Origin: Arthrobacter sp. M2012083
GTDB lineage: Bacteria > Actinomycetota > Actinomycetes > Actinomycetales > Micrococcaceae
DNA length: 64,000 nt
Assembly (NCBI RefSeq): GCF_000281065.1
Contig: NZ_AKKK01000013.1
Coordinates: 124,001 to 188,000, forward strand
Direction: 5' to 3'
Shown: piece by piece, positions 47,431-56,139 of the stretch
How positions within the stretch are numbered: the stretch's first letter is position 1
Layout of the letters: every line of letters starts with the position of its first letter
The notes under the pieces: generated by a model
The model's database searches: none
What the model saw: only the letters and a program-made list of their open reading frames with translations
What the model was told of the DNA's origin: nothing
Made by a program: the position numbers and the translations under genes

Positions 47431-49005
47431 GTGAACGATGCCGAAAACACCCAGAACTCGTCCTCCCAGCCACTGCAAGAGCGTGTCAACAACCGCTCGC
47501 AACGGCCCACATCCGATGCCTTCAAGGCCTTCATGGCCAGCAACTGGGCGCCCGCCCCGCAGGTGACACCCGCGCGCGACGCCGTTGCAGACCACGCTGC
47601 ACGCCGCCGTCGTACTATTTCCGAACTGTTCAAAGGCGAACGGCTCGTCATCCCGGCAGGTCCGCTCAAGGTCCGTTCCAACGACTGCGACTACCGTTTC
47701 CGCCCGCACTCCGGGTTCGCCCACCTCACCGGCCTGGGCCTCGACCACGAGCCCGAAGCCGTGCTGATCCTTGAGCCTGTTGCTGAAGGAAAGGGCGACG
47801 ACGGCGGACACCACACTGCCACCCTCTACTTCCGTCCACTGGCTGGCCGGGATACAGAGCAGTTCTACGCGGACTCGCGCGCCGGCGAGTTCTGGATCGG
47901 TGCGCGTCCCACACTGGCCGAATTCGAAGCCCGCCTCGGCCTCCCCACCGCGCACATCTCCGAGCTTGAGATGGCCATCACCAAGAATGTGGGCGCTCCG
48001 GAAATCGGCGGTATCTCCATTCGACTGGTCCGCAAGGTGGACGAGAACATTGATGCACTGGTTGACACCGCCCGCTACAACACGGCCAAGGACCCGGAGA
48101 ACCTCGACCTCGGCGAACTCGACGCCCTGGATGAGAAGCTCAGCGAAGCACTGTCAGAGCTGCGCCTCATCAAGGACGAGTGGGAAATCGAGCAGATGAA
48201 GATCGCTGTGGCAGCAACCGTGGAAGGCTTCGCCGACGTGGTGCGGGCCCTCCCTCGCGCACTGACCCACAAGCGGGGCGAACGTGTAGTGGAGGGCGCC
48301 TTTTTTGCCCGCGCCCGCGAGGAAGGCAACGAACTCGGCTACGACACCATTGCCGCGTCAGGCAACAACGCCACCGTGCTGCACTGGAACCGCAACTCCG
48401 GAACTGTCAACGCCGGCGAGCTCCTGCTCCTCGATGCCGGTGTGGAGGCAGACTCCCTCTACACAGCTGACATCACCCGCACGCTGCCGGCCACGGGTAC
48501 GTTCACCGATGTCCAGCGCAAGGTCTACGAGGCCGTGCTCGACGCCGCCGATGCCGGATTTGCTGCTGCCCAGCCGGGCGTGAAGTTCCGCGACATCCAC
48601 ACCGCTGCGACCACGGTCCTGGCCGAACGCCTCGCCGAATGGGGCCTGCTGCCGGTGTCCGTGGAGGAAGCCATCAGCCCGGAGGGCCAGCAGCACCGTC
48701 GCTGGATGCCGCACGGCACAAGCCACCACCTTGGCCTGGACGTTCACGACTGTGCGCAGGCGAAACGGGAGCTCTACCTCGATGGAGTCCTCACCGAAGG
48801 CATGGTTTTCACCATCGAACCGGGGCTCTACTTCAAGAATGAAGACCTCGCCATTCCCGAGGAGTACCGCGGGATCGGCGTCCGCATCGAAGACGACATC
48901 CTCATGACCGCAGACGGTCCCCTGAACCTCAGCGCAGCGTTGCCGCGCAAGGCCGACGACGTCGAATCCTGGATGGCCGGAATCTACCAGGAAGCCCAGG
49001 GCTAA
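47431..49005 (+). CDS. pepP: Aminopeptidase P family metallopeptidase (Xaa-Pro)
   Basis: 524 residues from a GTG at 47431; the upstream open frame to 47323 overlaps the PHP start region. The N-terminal AMP_N domain (about 40-215) contains FRPHSGFAHLTGLG. The creatinase-fold catalytic domain has LLLDAGVEADSLYTADITRT with the two Asp ligands, HGTSHHLGLDVHD with the His, and FTIEPGLYF and IGVRIEDDIL with the Glu ligands. It removes N-terminal residues preceding proline. The first ~50 residues are Asn/Ser/Gln-rich and variable. Confidence 0.93.
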   Translation: MNDAENTQNSSSQPLQERVNNRSQRPTSDAFKAFMASNWAPAPQVTPARDAVADHAARRRRTISELFKGERLVIPAGPLKVRSNDCDYRFRPHSGFAHLTGLGLDHEPEAVLILEPVAEGKGDDGGHHTATLYFRPLAGRDTEQFYADSRAGEFWIGARPTLAEFEARLGLPTAHISELEMAITKNVGAPEIGGISIRLVRKVDENIDALVDTARYNTAKDPENLDLGELDALDEKLSEALSELRLIKDEWEIEQMKIAVAATVEGFADVVRALPRALTHKRGERVVEGAFFARAREEGNELGYDTIAASGNNATVLHWNRNSGTVNAGELLLLDAGVEADSLYTADITRTLPATGTFTDVQRKVYEAVLDAADAGFAAAQPGVKFRDIHTAATTVLAERLAEWGLLPVSVEEAISPEGQQHRRWMPHGTSHHLGLDVHDCAQAKRELYLDGVLTEGMVFTIEPGLYFKNEDLAIPEEYRGIGVRIEDDILMTADGPLNLSAALPRKADDVESWMAGIYQEAQG

Positions 49006-49022
49006 GAGCGGGCTTCCGGGCC

Positions 49023-49070
49023 AGCACAAAGGGAAGGCCACCGGAGATCCGGTGGCCTTCCCTTTGTGCT
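49023..49070. terminator. 22-bp perfect-stem terminator after pepP
   Basis: Positions 49023-49044 pair with 49049-49070 around a 4-base loop, between convergent genes. Confidence 0.88.
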
Positions 49071-49099
49071 TGATGGAGGCTGGCGTCCTGCGGAGGCGC

Positions 49100-49939
49100 C
49101 TACTGCTTGGACGAGCCCTCGGCGCTGGACTGCTCTCCGTCTTCCTGCGGTGCGTTCCGTGCCGGATCCTGGCCGTCGGTCACCCGGACACCGTACTGCG
49201 GGCGACCGTCCGGGAGGTCCGGGTAACGCACAGCTGCCGGCGCCGGCGTCGGAGCCGGCTGGTTGACGGGTGCGGCGGCGGTCTGTCCTTCCGGAGCCGT
49301 TGAACCATCGGCTTCGGGGCCGCGCTGGCCGTAGGGGTCGTTCCAGGTGGAAGGCCGCTCAGGACCCTGGCCAGGCTGCTGGAACGGCACATTCGGCTGG
49401 TTGTAGTTGGCCTGGTTGTAATTGGCTTGCGGCGCGGCTGCCTGCGACGGGTTCATGGGCAGCTGGTGAAGCAAACGGCGGGCCTCGTGGGCTGCCTCTA
49501 CAGCGACGATGACGTCGTAGTTGGTGGCCACCACTTGGCTGGTCGAGGTGAAGTCACGCTTTCCGCGCTGCATGGCATAGGTGACGATGCCGAACAGCAT
49601 GAAGAAAGCCGCGCCCATGAGCACAGATGTGATGATGGAGAACGGTCCCCCGGCGGGAGTAAAGAAGGACAGCATGACGCCGACGAAGAGGCCGAACCAC
49701 ATGCCGCTCAGGGCACCGGACAAAGCCACCCTCGGATAGCTCAGGCGGCCCGTCACCCGCTCCACCATTTTGAGGTCGTTGCCCACGATTGACACCAGCT
49801 GGACAGGGAACTGCTGGTCTGCGAGATAGTCCACCGCCTTCTGGGCATCCAAATACGAGGTGTACGAGCCTACGGTGTCACCTTGGGGGACACTGCGGGA
49901 TTCCTCAACGGCTTTGGGAGCACCAAAAATGTTTGACAT
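49100..49939 (-). CDS. General-stress-type membrane protein with Pro/Gln-rich tail
   Basis: 279 residues from the ATG at 49939; the open frame continues to 50596 only because the opposing gene leaves no stops. Residues about 20-70 form a YflT/general-stress-like domain (SYTSYLDAQKAVDYLADQQF). Two membrane helices follow (about 75-100 and 103-125). The C-terminal half is rich in Pro, Gln, Asn and Ala, with repeats such as NYNQANYNQPN, and is probably disordered. It resembles Rv1234, the neighbour of Rv1232c in M. tuberculosis. Its function is unknown. Confidence 0.78.
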   Translation of the reverse strand: MSNIFGAPKAVEESRSVPQGDTVGSYTSYLDAQKAVDYLADQQFPVQLVSIVGNDLKMVERVTGRLSYPRVALSGALSGMWFGLFVGVMLSFFTPAGGPFSIITSVLMGAAFFMLFGIVTYAMQRGKRDFTSTSQVVATNYDVIVAVEAAHEARRLLHQLPMNPSQAAAPQANYNQANYNQPNVPFQQPGQGPERPSTWNDPYGQRGPEADGSTAPEGQTAAAPVNQPAPTPAPAAVRYPDLPDGRPQYGVRVTDGQDPARNAPQEDGEQSSAEGSSKQ

Positions 49940-50003
49940 AGCCCCATTGTGTCTCATGGACATGTGTAGCGGCTGGAATTCAGCTAAAAGAGAGCAGACT
50001 CGG

Positions 50004-50009
50004 TAGCCT
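50004..50009 (+). promoter_or_regulatory. -10 box TAGCCT of leaderless PRC/CBS gene
   Basis: Six bases before the ATG at 50016. Confidence 0.5.
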
Positions 50010-50015
50010 GTAAAC

Positions 50016-51299
50016 ATGAGCACACATCCCTCACGCGTCTTTGTTGCGCGCTTGCTCGGCTTGGACGTTTTCGACCCCTTGGGCGATCGTCTAGGCCGGT
50101 TGCGCGACGTCGTGGTGCTCTCCCGCGGCACCCGTGGTGCTCCCCATGTGGTGGGCATCGTGGTCGAAGTTCCGGGCAAGAAGCGGGTTTTTGTTCCCAT
50201 GACGCGAATAACGTCCATAGACCAGACGCAAATCATTTGCACCGGTCTGGTCAACCTGCGCCGCTTCGAGCAGCGCGGCGCCGAGACACTGGTGGTCGCT
50301 GAGATGTTCGACCGCCGCGTGACGCTGGCCGACGGCAGCGGAGACGCCACGATCGAAGACATCGCCATGGACCAGCACAGGTCCAAGGACTGGTTTGTCA
50401 GCAAGCTCTTCGTCCGCCGGGGACACTCCCTGTCCCCGTTTGGCAGGCTCCGCCGCAACGAGACCCTGATCATCGATTGGGCAGATGCCCAGACCGGCGC
50501 CCACAACGAGCCCCAGGCCGCCACGCAGTTCGTTGCTACGCACGAAGACCTTAAACCTGCCGACTTCGCTGAAGCCCTCCAGGAAATGAGCGACAAGCGA
50601 CGTTTCGAAGTCGCAAGTGAGCTTCAGGACGAGCGCCTCGCCGATGTCCTCCAGGAACTCCCGGAAGACGACCAGGTGGAGATCCTCTCCGCGCTGGATG
50701 TGGAACGCGCCGCTGACGTCCTCGAAGAGATGGATCCGGACGACGCCGCCGACCTCTTGGCCGAGCTACCTTCCGCGCAGGCAGAAGAACTGCTTCAACT
50801 CATGGAACCCCAGGAAGCCGAGGACGTCCGCCGCCTCCTGGAATACGACGAAGACACCGCCGGTGGCCTCATGACTCCGGTCCCGGTCATCCTGCCGCCG
50901 GAAGCCACCGTGGCCGAGGCCCTGGCCCACGTTCGCCGCGAGGAGCTCTCGCCTGCCCTGGCCTCATCCATCTTCATCGCCCGCCCTCCCTTGGAGACCC
51001 CCACGGGCCGCTTCCTTGGCGTGGTGCATATTCAACAGCTGCTGCGCTTCCCTCCCCCGGAACCGCTGGGCAACCTCGTGGACAAGAACCTCGAGCCGCT
51101 CTCGGACCAAGCCCATATCAGCGAAGTGGCCCGCACCCTGGCCACGTACAACCTGAATTCACTTCCAGTCGTTGACGACGACGGCCGCCTTGTGGGGGCG
51201 GTGACTGTTGATGACGTGCTGGATCACCTGTTGCCGGATGACTGGCGCGCCCATGAGGACGACGCCCCAATAAGGAAACTTGGAGGCCGCATTGGCTGA
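50016..51299 (+). CDS. PRC-barrel/MgtE-N/CBS protein without the MgtE channel
   Basis: 427 residues, soluble. PRC-barrel-like segments (about 8-70 and 90-150) are followed by an MgtE intracellular N-domain with its repeated pattern LADVLQELPEDDQVEIL, AADVLEEMDPDDAADLLAEL and LLQLMEPQEAEDVRRLLEY. Two CBS motifs come next (about 285-400). The Mg-sensing half of MgtE is thus kept while the five membrane helices are absent. It could sense Mg2+ or nucleotides and act on a partner. The DUF1003 membrane protein, overlapping its 3' end, is the obvious candidate. Rv1232c is the counterpart. Confidence 0.87.
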   Translation: MSTHPSRVFVARLLGLDVFDPLGDRLGRLRDVVVLSRGTRGAPHVVGIVVEVPGKKRVFVPMTRITSIDQTQIICTGLVNLRRFEQRGAETLVVAEMFDRRVTLADGSGDATIEDIAMDQHRSKDWFVSKLFVRRGHSLSPFGRLRRNETLIIDWADAQTGAHNEPQAATQFVATHEDLKPADFAEALQEMSDKRRFEVASELQDERLADVLQELPEDDQVEILSALDVERAADVLEEMDPDDAADLLAELPSAQAEELLQLMEPQEAEDVRRLLEYDEDTAGGLMTPVPVILPPEATVAEALAHVRREELSPALASSIFIARPPLETPTGRFLGVVHIQQLLRFPPPEPLGNLVDKNLEPLSDQAHISEVARTLATYNLNSLPVVDDDGRLVGAVTVDDVLDHLLPDDWRAHEDDAPIRKLGGRIG

Positions 51300-52011
51300 T
51301 AACAACGCCGCCCGATCCCCCAAGTCCGCAGGACGCTCGAACAGTAGCCTTGACACGCCCCTGAGTGGTCGCCAACGCATCCTGCCCAAGTTCTCCCCGA
51401 ACCCGGACGCTTTCGGTAACGCAACGGAGGGCTTCGCCCGGTTCATGGGCACTCCGACGTTCCTCGTCTACATGACGGTGTTCTGTGTGTTTTGGCTTGC
51501 CTGGAACACGTTCGCGCCCACGGACTGGCAGTTCGACCGCGTGGAGCTGGGATTCACCCTGCTGACCCTGATGCTGTCCCTCCAGGCTTCCTACGCGGCG
51601 CCGCTCCTTCTGCTGGCCCAAAACCGGCAGGATGACCGCGACCGTGTCTCGCTCCAGCAGGACCGCCAGCGTGCCGAACGCAATCTCTCCGACACCGAAT
51701 ACCTGACCCGGGAACTGGCGTCACTGCGCATCGCCTTGCGCGAAGTAGCAACCCGTGACTATGTCCGGACCGAGCTCCGAAGCCTGCTGGAAGACATCAT
51801 CGATGCCCAGGAGGAACTCCGTGAGAACGAAGCCTCCGCTGATGGCACGGAATCGCCGGGTGAAAAGGTCAAGGAGAAGCTGAAGGAGAAGCGCGACAAA
51901 TCGCGTGGGCCCCGTACACAGCAGATTCCGAAGGTCCGGCCACCGCGGGCCGCAGGTCCACAACATTCCACCGGCAAGCCATCGCCTGAAAACCCCGAAA
52001 GCCGAGCCTGA
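51292..52011 (+). CDS. DUF1003 membrane protein
   Basis: 239 residues from a TTG at 51292 preceded by GGAGG with ideal spacing; it overlaps the previous gene by 8 bases. The DUF1003 core (about 40-140) has FARFMGTPTFLVYMTVFCV and FTLLTLMLSLQASYAAPLLL as two membrane helices. QNRQDDRDRVSLQQDRQRAE follows. The rest is charged, with a coiled-coil-like stretch and a Lys/Pro-rich end. The function is unknown. Its fixed position behind the MgtE-N/CBS gene suggests a sensor-effector pair. Confidence 0.85.
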   Translation: MADNNAARSPKSAGRSNSSLDTPLSGRQRILPKFSPNPDAFGNATEGFARFMGTPTFLVYMTVFCVFWLAWNTFAPTDWQFDRVELGFTLLTLMLSLQASYAAPLLLLAQNRQDDRDRVSLQQDRQRAERNLSDTEYLTRELASLRIALREVATRDYVRTELRSLLEDIIDAQEELRENEASADGTESPGEKVKEKLKEKRDKSRGPRTQQIPKVRPPRAAGPQHSTGKPSPENPESRA

Positions 52012-52015
52012 GCCC

Positions 52016-53143
52016 ATGAGCATCGCATCTGCCGAGGCGCTGCATGCTGCCTTGGCCACCGTCATTGATCCCGAGCTCCGGCGCCCCATCACGGAGCTTG
52101 GAATGGTGGAATCGGTGTCGGCCGATGATGACGGCGCCGTCCACGTCGCAGTTCTGTTGACCATTGCCGGGTGCCCCTTGCGTGAGACCATCACCAAGGA
52201 CGCCACCGACGCCCTGTTCCGGGTGGAAGGCGTCACAGGCGTGGATGTTGAGCTGAAGGTCATGACGCAGGCCCAGCGGGAAGCCCTCAAGGAACAACTC
52301 CGCGGGCCTGGTGGACAGCGCGGCATACCCTTCACCAAGCCTGGCTCCCTGACCAAGGTGTACGCAGTAGCCAGCGGTAAAGGCGGTGTGGGCAAGTCAT
52401 CCGTCACCGTCAATCTGGCGTGTGCACTTGCCGCCCAAGGCCTCCGAGTTGGCATCGTGGACGCCGATGTGCACGGCTTCTCCGTGCCCGCCCTGATGGG
52501 GATCAACCAGAAGCCCACGCAGGTGGACGACATGATCCTGCCGCCCGTCGCCTACGGCGTGAAAGTCATCTCCATCGGCATGTTCGTCGCAGGCAACCAG
52601 CCGGTAGCCTGGCGCGGTCCCATGCTGCACCGGGCCCTTGAACAGTTCCTCACCGACGTCTACTTTGGTGACCTCGATGCCCTCTTCCTCGACCTGCCTC
52701 CGGGCACGGGCGACATCGCCATCTCCGTGGCTCAGCTCCTGCCCAACGCGGAAATCCTGGTGATCACCACGCCGCAGGCAGCTGCTGCGGACGTCGCCGA
52801 ACGCGCCGGTACCATCGCCACCCAGACAGGTCAGAAAGTGGCCGGCGTCATCGAAAACATGTCCTACCTGGAAATGCCCGACGGCGAACGGATGGAATTA
52901 TTCGGAAGTGGCGGAGGTGCCATCCTGGCTGAACGGTTAAGCGCTGCCGTGGGCAGCGACGTTCCGCTCCTTGGGCAAATCCCGTTGGACATCCGCTTGC
53001 GGGAGGGTGGCGACACAGGAAAGCCCGTGGTCCTGGCAGCGCCCGAAACGGCTGCCGCAAAAGCGATGGAAGGTATTGCTGCCGCCTTGGCCACGCGACC
53101 TCGCGGACTGTCCGGCATGCCCCTGGGGATTCAACCGCGCTAG
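52016..53143 (+). CDS. mrp: Mrp/NBP35-family Fe-S carrier ATPase
   Basis: 375 residues from the ATG at 52016, 4 bases after the DUF1003 stop; the upstream open frame is the overlap region. A MIP18/DUF59 domain (1-90) precedes a deviant Walker A, SGKGGVGKSS (120-129). VDADVHGFS and LDLPPGTGDIAIS follow. These proteins bind and transfer Fe-S clusters as dimers. The CxxC that holds the bridging cluster in ApbC/NBP35 is not found after VIENMSYLEMPDG. The only obvious conserved Cys is in the DUF59 domain (AGCPLRE, about residue 53). Rv1229c is the syntenic homologue. Confidence 0.9.
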   Translation: MSIASAEALHAALATVIDPELRRPITELGMVESVSADDDGAVHVAVLLTIAGCPLRETITKDATDALFRVEGVTGVDVELKVMTQAQREALKEQLRGPGGQRGIPFTKPGSLTKVYAVASGKGGVGKSSVTVNLACALAAQGLRVGIVDADVHGFSVPALMGINQKPTQVDDMILPPVAYGVKVISIGMFVAGNQPVAWRGPMLHRALEQFLTDVYFGDLDALFLDLPPGTGDIAISVAQLLPNAEILVITTPQAAAADVAERAGTIATQTGQKVAGVIENMSYLEMPDGERMELFGSGGGAILAERLSAAVGSDVPLLGQIPLDIRLREGGDTGKPVVLAAPETAAAKAMEGIAAALATRPRGLSGMPLGIQPR

Positions 53144-53198
53144 GCAGCGCGGCTTCACGCTGAGCTGGCGCTCCCACCGGGCTGTCAGCTGCTGCGAA

Positions 53199-53585
53199 TC
53201 AGGTCGCTTCGGAATCGAACGGTGCAGCTTCGCCCTCGGCGAGCCGCTCAATGACCCTCACAGGGGCCTTGGGCTTGGTATCTACTGCAGAGGCAGCAGC
53301 TGCGGGAGCTCCAGCGCTGACAGGCTTCGTATCGTCGTCAAGGAGCGCGTCCTTGATGATTCGACGGGGGTCATACTGGCGGGGGTCGTACTTCTTCCAG
53401 TCGACCTCATCGATATCGATGCCGACTTCTTCTTTGATCTGCTCACGGGCGCCGGAAGCCATCCTGCGTACTTCCTTGACCAGGTTGGCGAGCTTTTGAG
53501 TGTATTCGGGCAAACGGCTGGGACCGATGACGAGTACGCCGATAATCAGAAGGAGTATGAACTCCGGGCCGTTGATTCCAAACAC
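53199..53585 (-). CDS. tatB: Sec-independent protein translocase TatB
   Basis: 128 residues from a GTG. A short N-terminal membrane helix (EFILLLIIGVLVIGPSRLPE, residues 8-27) with the conserved Gly-Pro hinge is followed by an amphipathic helix (LANLVKEVRRMASGARE) and a polar tail. That is the TatB pattern; the Glu at position 8 also fits. It binds signal peptides with TatC in the inner membrane. TAATCT lies 7 bases before the start. It follows the anti-sigma gene on the same strand, where many actinobacteria have htrA between them. Confidence 0.88.
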   Translation of the reverse strand: MFGINGPEFILLLIIGVLVIGPSRLPEYTQKLANLVKEVRRMASGAREQIKEEVGIDIDEVDWKKYDPRQYDPRRIIKDALLDDDTKPVSAGAPAAAASAVDTKPKAPVRVIERLAEGEAAPFDSEAT

Positions 53586-53592
53586 GCTACGA

Positions 53593-53598
53593 AGATTA
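53593..53598 (-). promoter_or_regulatory. -10 box TAATCT of tatB (near-leaderless)
   Basis: Seven bases before the GTG at 53585. Confidence 0.45.
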
Positions 53599-53616
53599 CC
53601 TTGTCTGTGGTGCCGC

Positions 53617-54531
53617 TCATAAACCGGCGGGACGGAGCAGGGTCTGAAGGCCCCGCAGCAGTCTTTGGTACCAGGCTTCCGGATCTTCGTCGGCGGACAT
53701 CAACGCCATGGACTCCCCTGCCCGGACGATTTCAGGGACGGCGTCGTCCGCGCTGTCCGCCGGGAGGTCGGAGGCATAGCTGATGACCGCGGCCGGCATA
53801 GTGTAGACAGCCTTCCACGGGCTTCCCTGCGTGACAGAAAGCTGCGCCGACGTAGACCGTCCAATGCCGGGTCGATCCGCCGGCAGATGTTCCTCCACAA
53901 TGGTGGCGTAGTGACCGTTGCTTTCGAGCCTGATCTCCACAGCCGGATTCCCGTTGTGCAGGGTGGCTTGGGCGGAGACGACGTGGAAGCCCATTCCGGA
54001 TAGCTCGGGACACGCCCACCCGTCTTCCCGCAGTGACTCCAACTGGGCGGCACTCAAACTGACTTTGCTGCCGGCCCGAAACGCGGGTCCAACCATGGCT
54101 TCTGTGGGGTTACCCGTCCAGGCACCGGCAAGCGCGCCAACATCACTGGTTCCGGCGAGGGCCTGTGGTCTTTCATCGCCGGCGATCAGATAGGCGGATA
54201 GTGCCAAGGCTCCTGCGCTCACCGCCAGGACGCCGGCAGCAACACCCGCAATGCCAAAGCCCCGCAACCGGCGGCGGGGATATTTCGGTGTTAAGTACGT
54301 TGGTGCCGGTTCGTTGGCCAGGCGTTCGGTGTGCTGAATCAACCGCGCCGCAAGATCCTGGCTGGCTTCGGGCACGGCCGCACCACGGAGGCGTTCAAGG
54401 TACTGCCGTTCCCGGCGCAGCGCGATCCGGCAGTCCGAGCAATCCTTCAGGTGTTCGGGGCTGCGTGTATGGCGAAGCGCAGCCAATTTGCGCCGGGACA
54501 GGGCTCCCGGACGAAGTGAACGTCGAGGCAT
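53617..54531 (-). CDS. rseA: Zinc-finger anti-sigma factor (RseA-like) with extracytoplasmic domain
   Basis: 304 residues. H26-L-K-D-C30-S-D-C33 is the zinc anti-sigma (ZAS) core HxxxCxxC. One membrane helix (about 92-117) separates it from an outer domain of ~185 residues that ends in YQRLLRGLQTLLRPAGL. That outer part is much larger than in M. tuberculosis RseA, so a signal-sensing role is likely. The gene starts 7 bases after sigE on the same strand, the standard sigma/anti-sigma arrangement. The assignment to SigE rests on position and on the ZAS motif. Confidence 0.85.
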   Translation of the reverse strand: MPRRSLRPGALSRRKLAALRHTRSPEHLKDCSDCRIALRRERQYLERLRGAAVPEASQDLAARLIQHTERLANEPAPTYLTPKYPRRRLRGFGIAGVAAGVLAVSAGALALSAYLIAGDERPQALAGTSDVGALAGAWTGNPTEAMVGPAFRAGSKVSLSAAQLESLREDGWACPELSGMGFHVVSAQATLHNGNPAVEIRLESNGHYATIVEEHLPADRPGIGRSTSAQLSVTQGSPWKAVYTMPAAVISYASDLPADSADDAVPEIVRAGESMALMSADEDPEAWYQRLLRGLQTLLRPAGL

Positions 54532-54538
54532 CGACTAC

Positions 54539-55162
54539 CTAAAGAATGCTGGCGATGCGGGGCATCTTCAGCCGCGGCTTGCGGGCCTCTGCCGGGCGCG
54601 GGTCACGGTGGGCCAGCTTCTCGCGCAACATGGTCCGTCCGCGATGAATACGGGACCTGACGGTTCCAAGCTTCACACCGAGTGCCTCCGCGACTTCGTC
54701 ATAGGAAAGGCCCTCAAGGTCACACAGCACGACGGCGGCGCGGAAGTCCGGCGGGAGTTCTTCCAAGGCCCTTTGTACATCAAGGTCAAGGTTGTTGTGC
54801 TCGAAGCTCTGCTCCGGGCCCGGCTCGCGGCCGGGCAAGCGGGATTCTGCATCCTCAGCAAGCGCGTCGAAGCGGATCCGGCTCTTGCGCCGTGCCTGGT
54901 CCAGGAAGAGGTTGGTGGTGATGCGATGCAACCAGCCATCCAGGGTTCCCGGCTTGAAGTTCTCAAGGGAACGGAACACCCTGACGAAAACTTCCTGGGT
55001 GAGGTCTTCGGCGTCGAACTTGTTGCCGGTCAGGCGATAGGCGAGGCGATATACCTTGGCGGAGTGGTTCGAAACCACTTCCTCCCAGCTGGGCATGACC
55101 CAATCAGTAACGGCCTCAAGGCTTTCCGATGTTTGGACTGGCGCAGCATGCGATGCCGGCAT
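54539..55162 (-). CDS. sigE: ECF RNA polymerase sigma factor SigE
   Basis: 207 residues. The sigma-2 region (about 32-100) has [20 protein letters not shown] and [13 protein letters not shown]. Sigma-4 (about 140-190) has [40 protein letters not shown] and [17 protein letters not shown] lies about 8 bases before the ATG, so this gene has a leader. GATAAT at 55230-55235 on the minus strand is a possible -10, without a good -35. The order with the anti-sigma and O-methyltransferase genes matches Rv1220c-Rv1222. Confidence 0.92.
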   Translation of the reverse strand: MPASHAAPVQTSESLEAVTDWVMPSWEEVVSNHSAKVYRLAYRLTGNKFDAEDLTQEVFVRVFRSLENFKPGTLDGWLHRITTNLFLDQARRKSRIRFDALAEDAESRLPGREPGPEQSFEHNNLDLDVQRALEELPPDFRAAVVLCDLEGLSYDEVAEALGVKLGTVRSRIHRGRTMLREKLAHRDPRPAEARKPRLKMPRIASIL

Positions 55163-55398
55163 CGTCCACTCCCCTCAAACTGTGGTTCACCGAGTCTTCG
55201 GCGCCGCCCACCTCATGGATGACCGGAGCATTATCATCCCAAGTTTGTCTGGGAATTTCCTGACTGGCAGAGGATTTCCCCGCACGGCTGAAATCGGCCG
55301 CGGACACAGGCGCGGGAGGCTTCCCTGCAACGTGTTTACGGTTGCGGACACAGTAGTCTTGGTACAAACACCCCTACCCGCGGAAAGCGAACCCCTTC

Positions 55399-56031
55399 AT
55401 GAGTGCCGACAAGTCAAGCAGCTGGTCCTACGCAGAAGATCTGCCGGCTGAGGATGACGTGTTGTTGCGCGCCCGGGAGCGCTCCTTCGAACTCGGTGTC
55501 ACCCCCATCAGTCCTGGCGTAGGTGCCGTGCTGACAGTGCTCGCGGCAGCTTCGAAAGCGCAGACAGTGGTGGAAGTCGGCTCAGGTGCCGGGGTATCCG
55601 GGGTTTGCCTGCTGCGTGGATTGAGTCCCCATGCGGTGCTGACCACTATCGATGTGGACGTCGAACACCTCAAGGCGGCCAGGGAAGCGTTCCTGGAATC
55701 GGGTAGCCCGGCCAACCGTACCCGTACCATTTCAGGCCGTGCAGCCGACGTGTTGCCGCGCCTGACGGACTCCGCCTACGACCTCGTCTTCATCGACGCC
55801 GACAAGCCAAACTTTCCCAAGTACGTGGAACAGGCAATCCGCCTCCTGAAGTCCGGCGGCACCCTGGTCATCAACGATGCTCTGGACAAAGACCGCGTCT
55901 CCAACCCCGCAGCGCGGGATGCCACCACCGTGGTTCTGCGTCAGATCGGCAAGGCCATTCGCGACGACGAGCGGCTGGCCTCGGCGATGCTGCCCACCGG
56001 CGATGGACTTTTGGTGGCCGTCAAGAAGTAG
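55399..56031 (+). CDS. SAM-dependent O-methyltransferase (family 3, Rv1220c-like)
   Basis: 210 residues. The AdoMet motif VVEVGSGAGVSGVCLL lies at about residues 56-71, TIDVDVEHLKAAREAF follows, and YDLVFIDADKPNFPKYVEQA holds the metal-binding Asp of catechol/caffeoyl-CoA O-methyltransferases. LVINDALDKDRV is the later metal motif. The substrate is unknown. GGAAAG lies before the ATG. It is divergent from sigE, as in mycobacteria, and could be SigE-controlled, but no matching promoter pair was found. Confidence 0.9.
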   Translation: MSADKSSSWSYAEDLPAEDDVLLRARERSFELGVTPISPGVGAVLTVLAAASKAQTVVEVGSGAGVSGVCLLRGLSPHAVLTTIDVDVEHLKAAREAFLESGSPANRTRTISGRAADVLPRLTDSAYDLVFIDADKPNFPKYVEQAIRLLKSGGTLVINDALDKDRVSNPAARDATTVVLRQIGKAIRDDERLASAMLPTGDGLLVAVKK

Positions 56032-56075
56032 GGCGGTTCATCAAGCCAGGACTTGAACCAGCAGCAAGAGCTTAA

Positions 56076-56122
56076 ACAAAACAGGGCCCCGGGCTTTGAA
56101 CTGCCGCCGGGCCCTGCTTTGT
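56076..56122. terminator. Bidirectional terminator between O-methyltransferase and DUF3117 genes
   Basis: CAGGGCCC(C)GG (56082-56092) pairs with CCGGGCCCTG (56107-56116) with one bulge, flanked by ACAAA on the left and CTTTGT on the right. Confidence 0.75.
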
Positions 56123-56139
56123 AACTCTAGTCAAAACGC

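Noticed and set aside
49940..50596. Upstream extension of the stress-type membrane protein
   Set aside because: It lies entirely antisense to the PRC/MgtE-N/CBS gene and its promoter, and the conserved N-terminus starts at 49939.
55163..55398. SigE-dependent promoter (GGAA/GTT type) between sigE and the O-methyltransferase gene
   Set aside because: GGAAAT occurs twice on the minus strand but no matching -10 at 16-19 bases was found.
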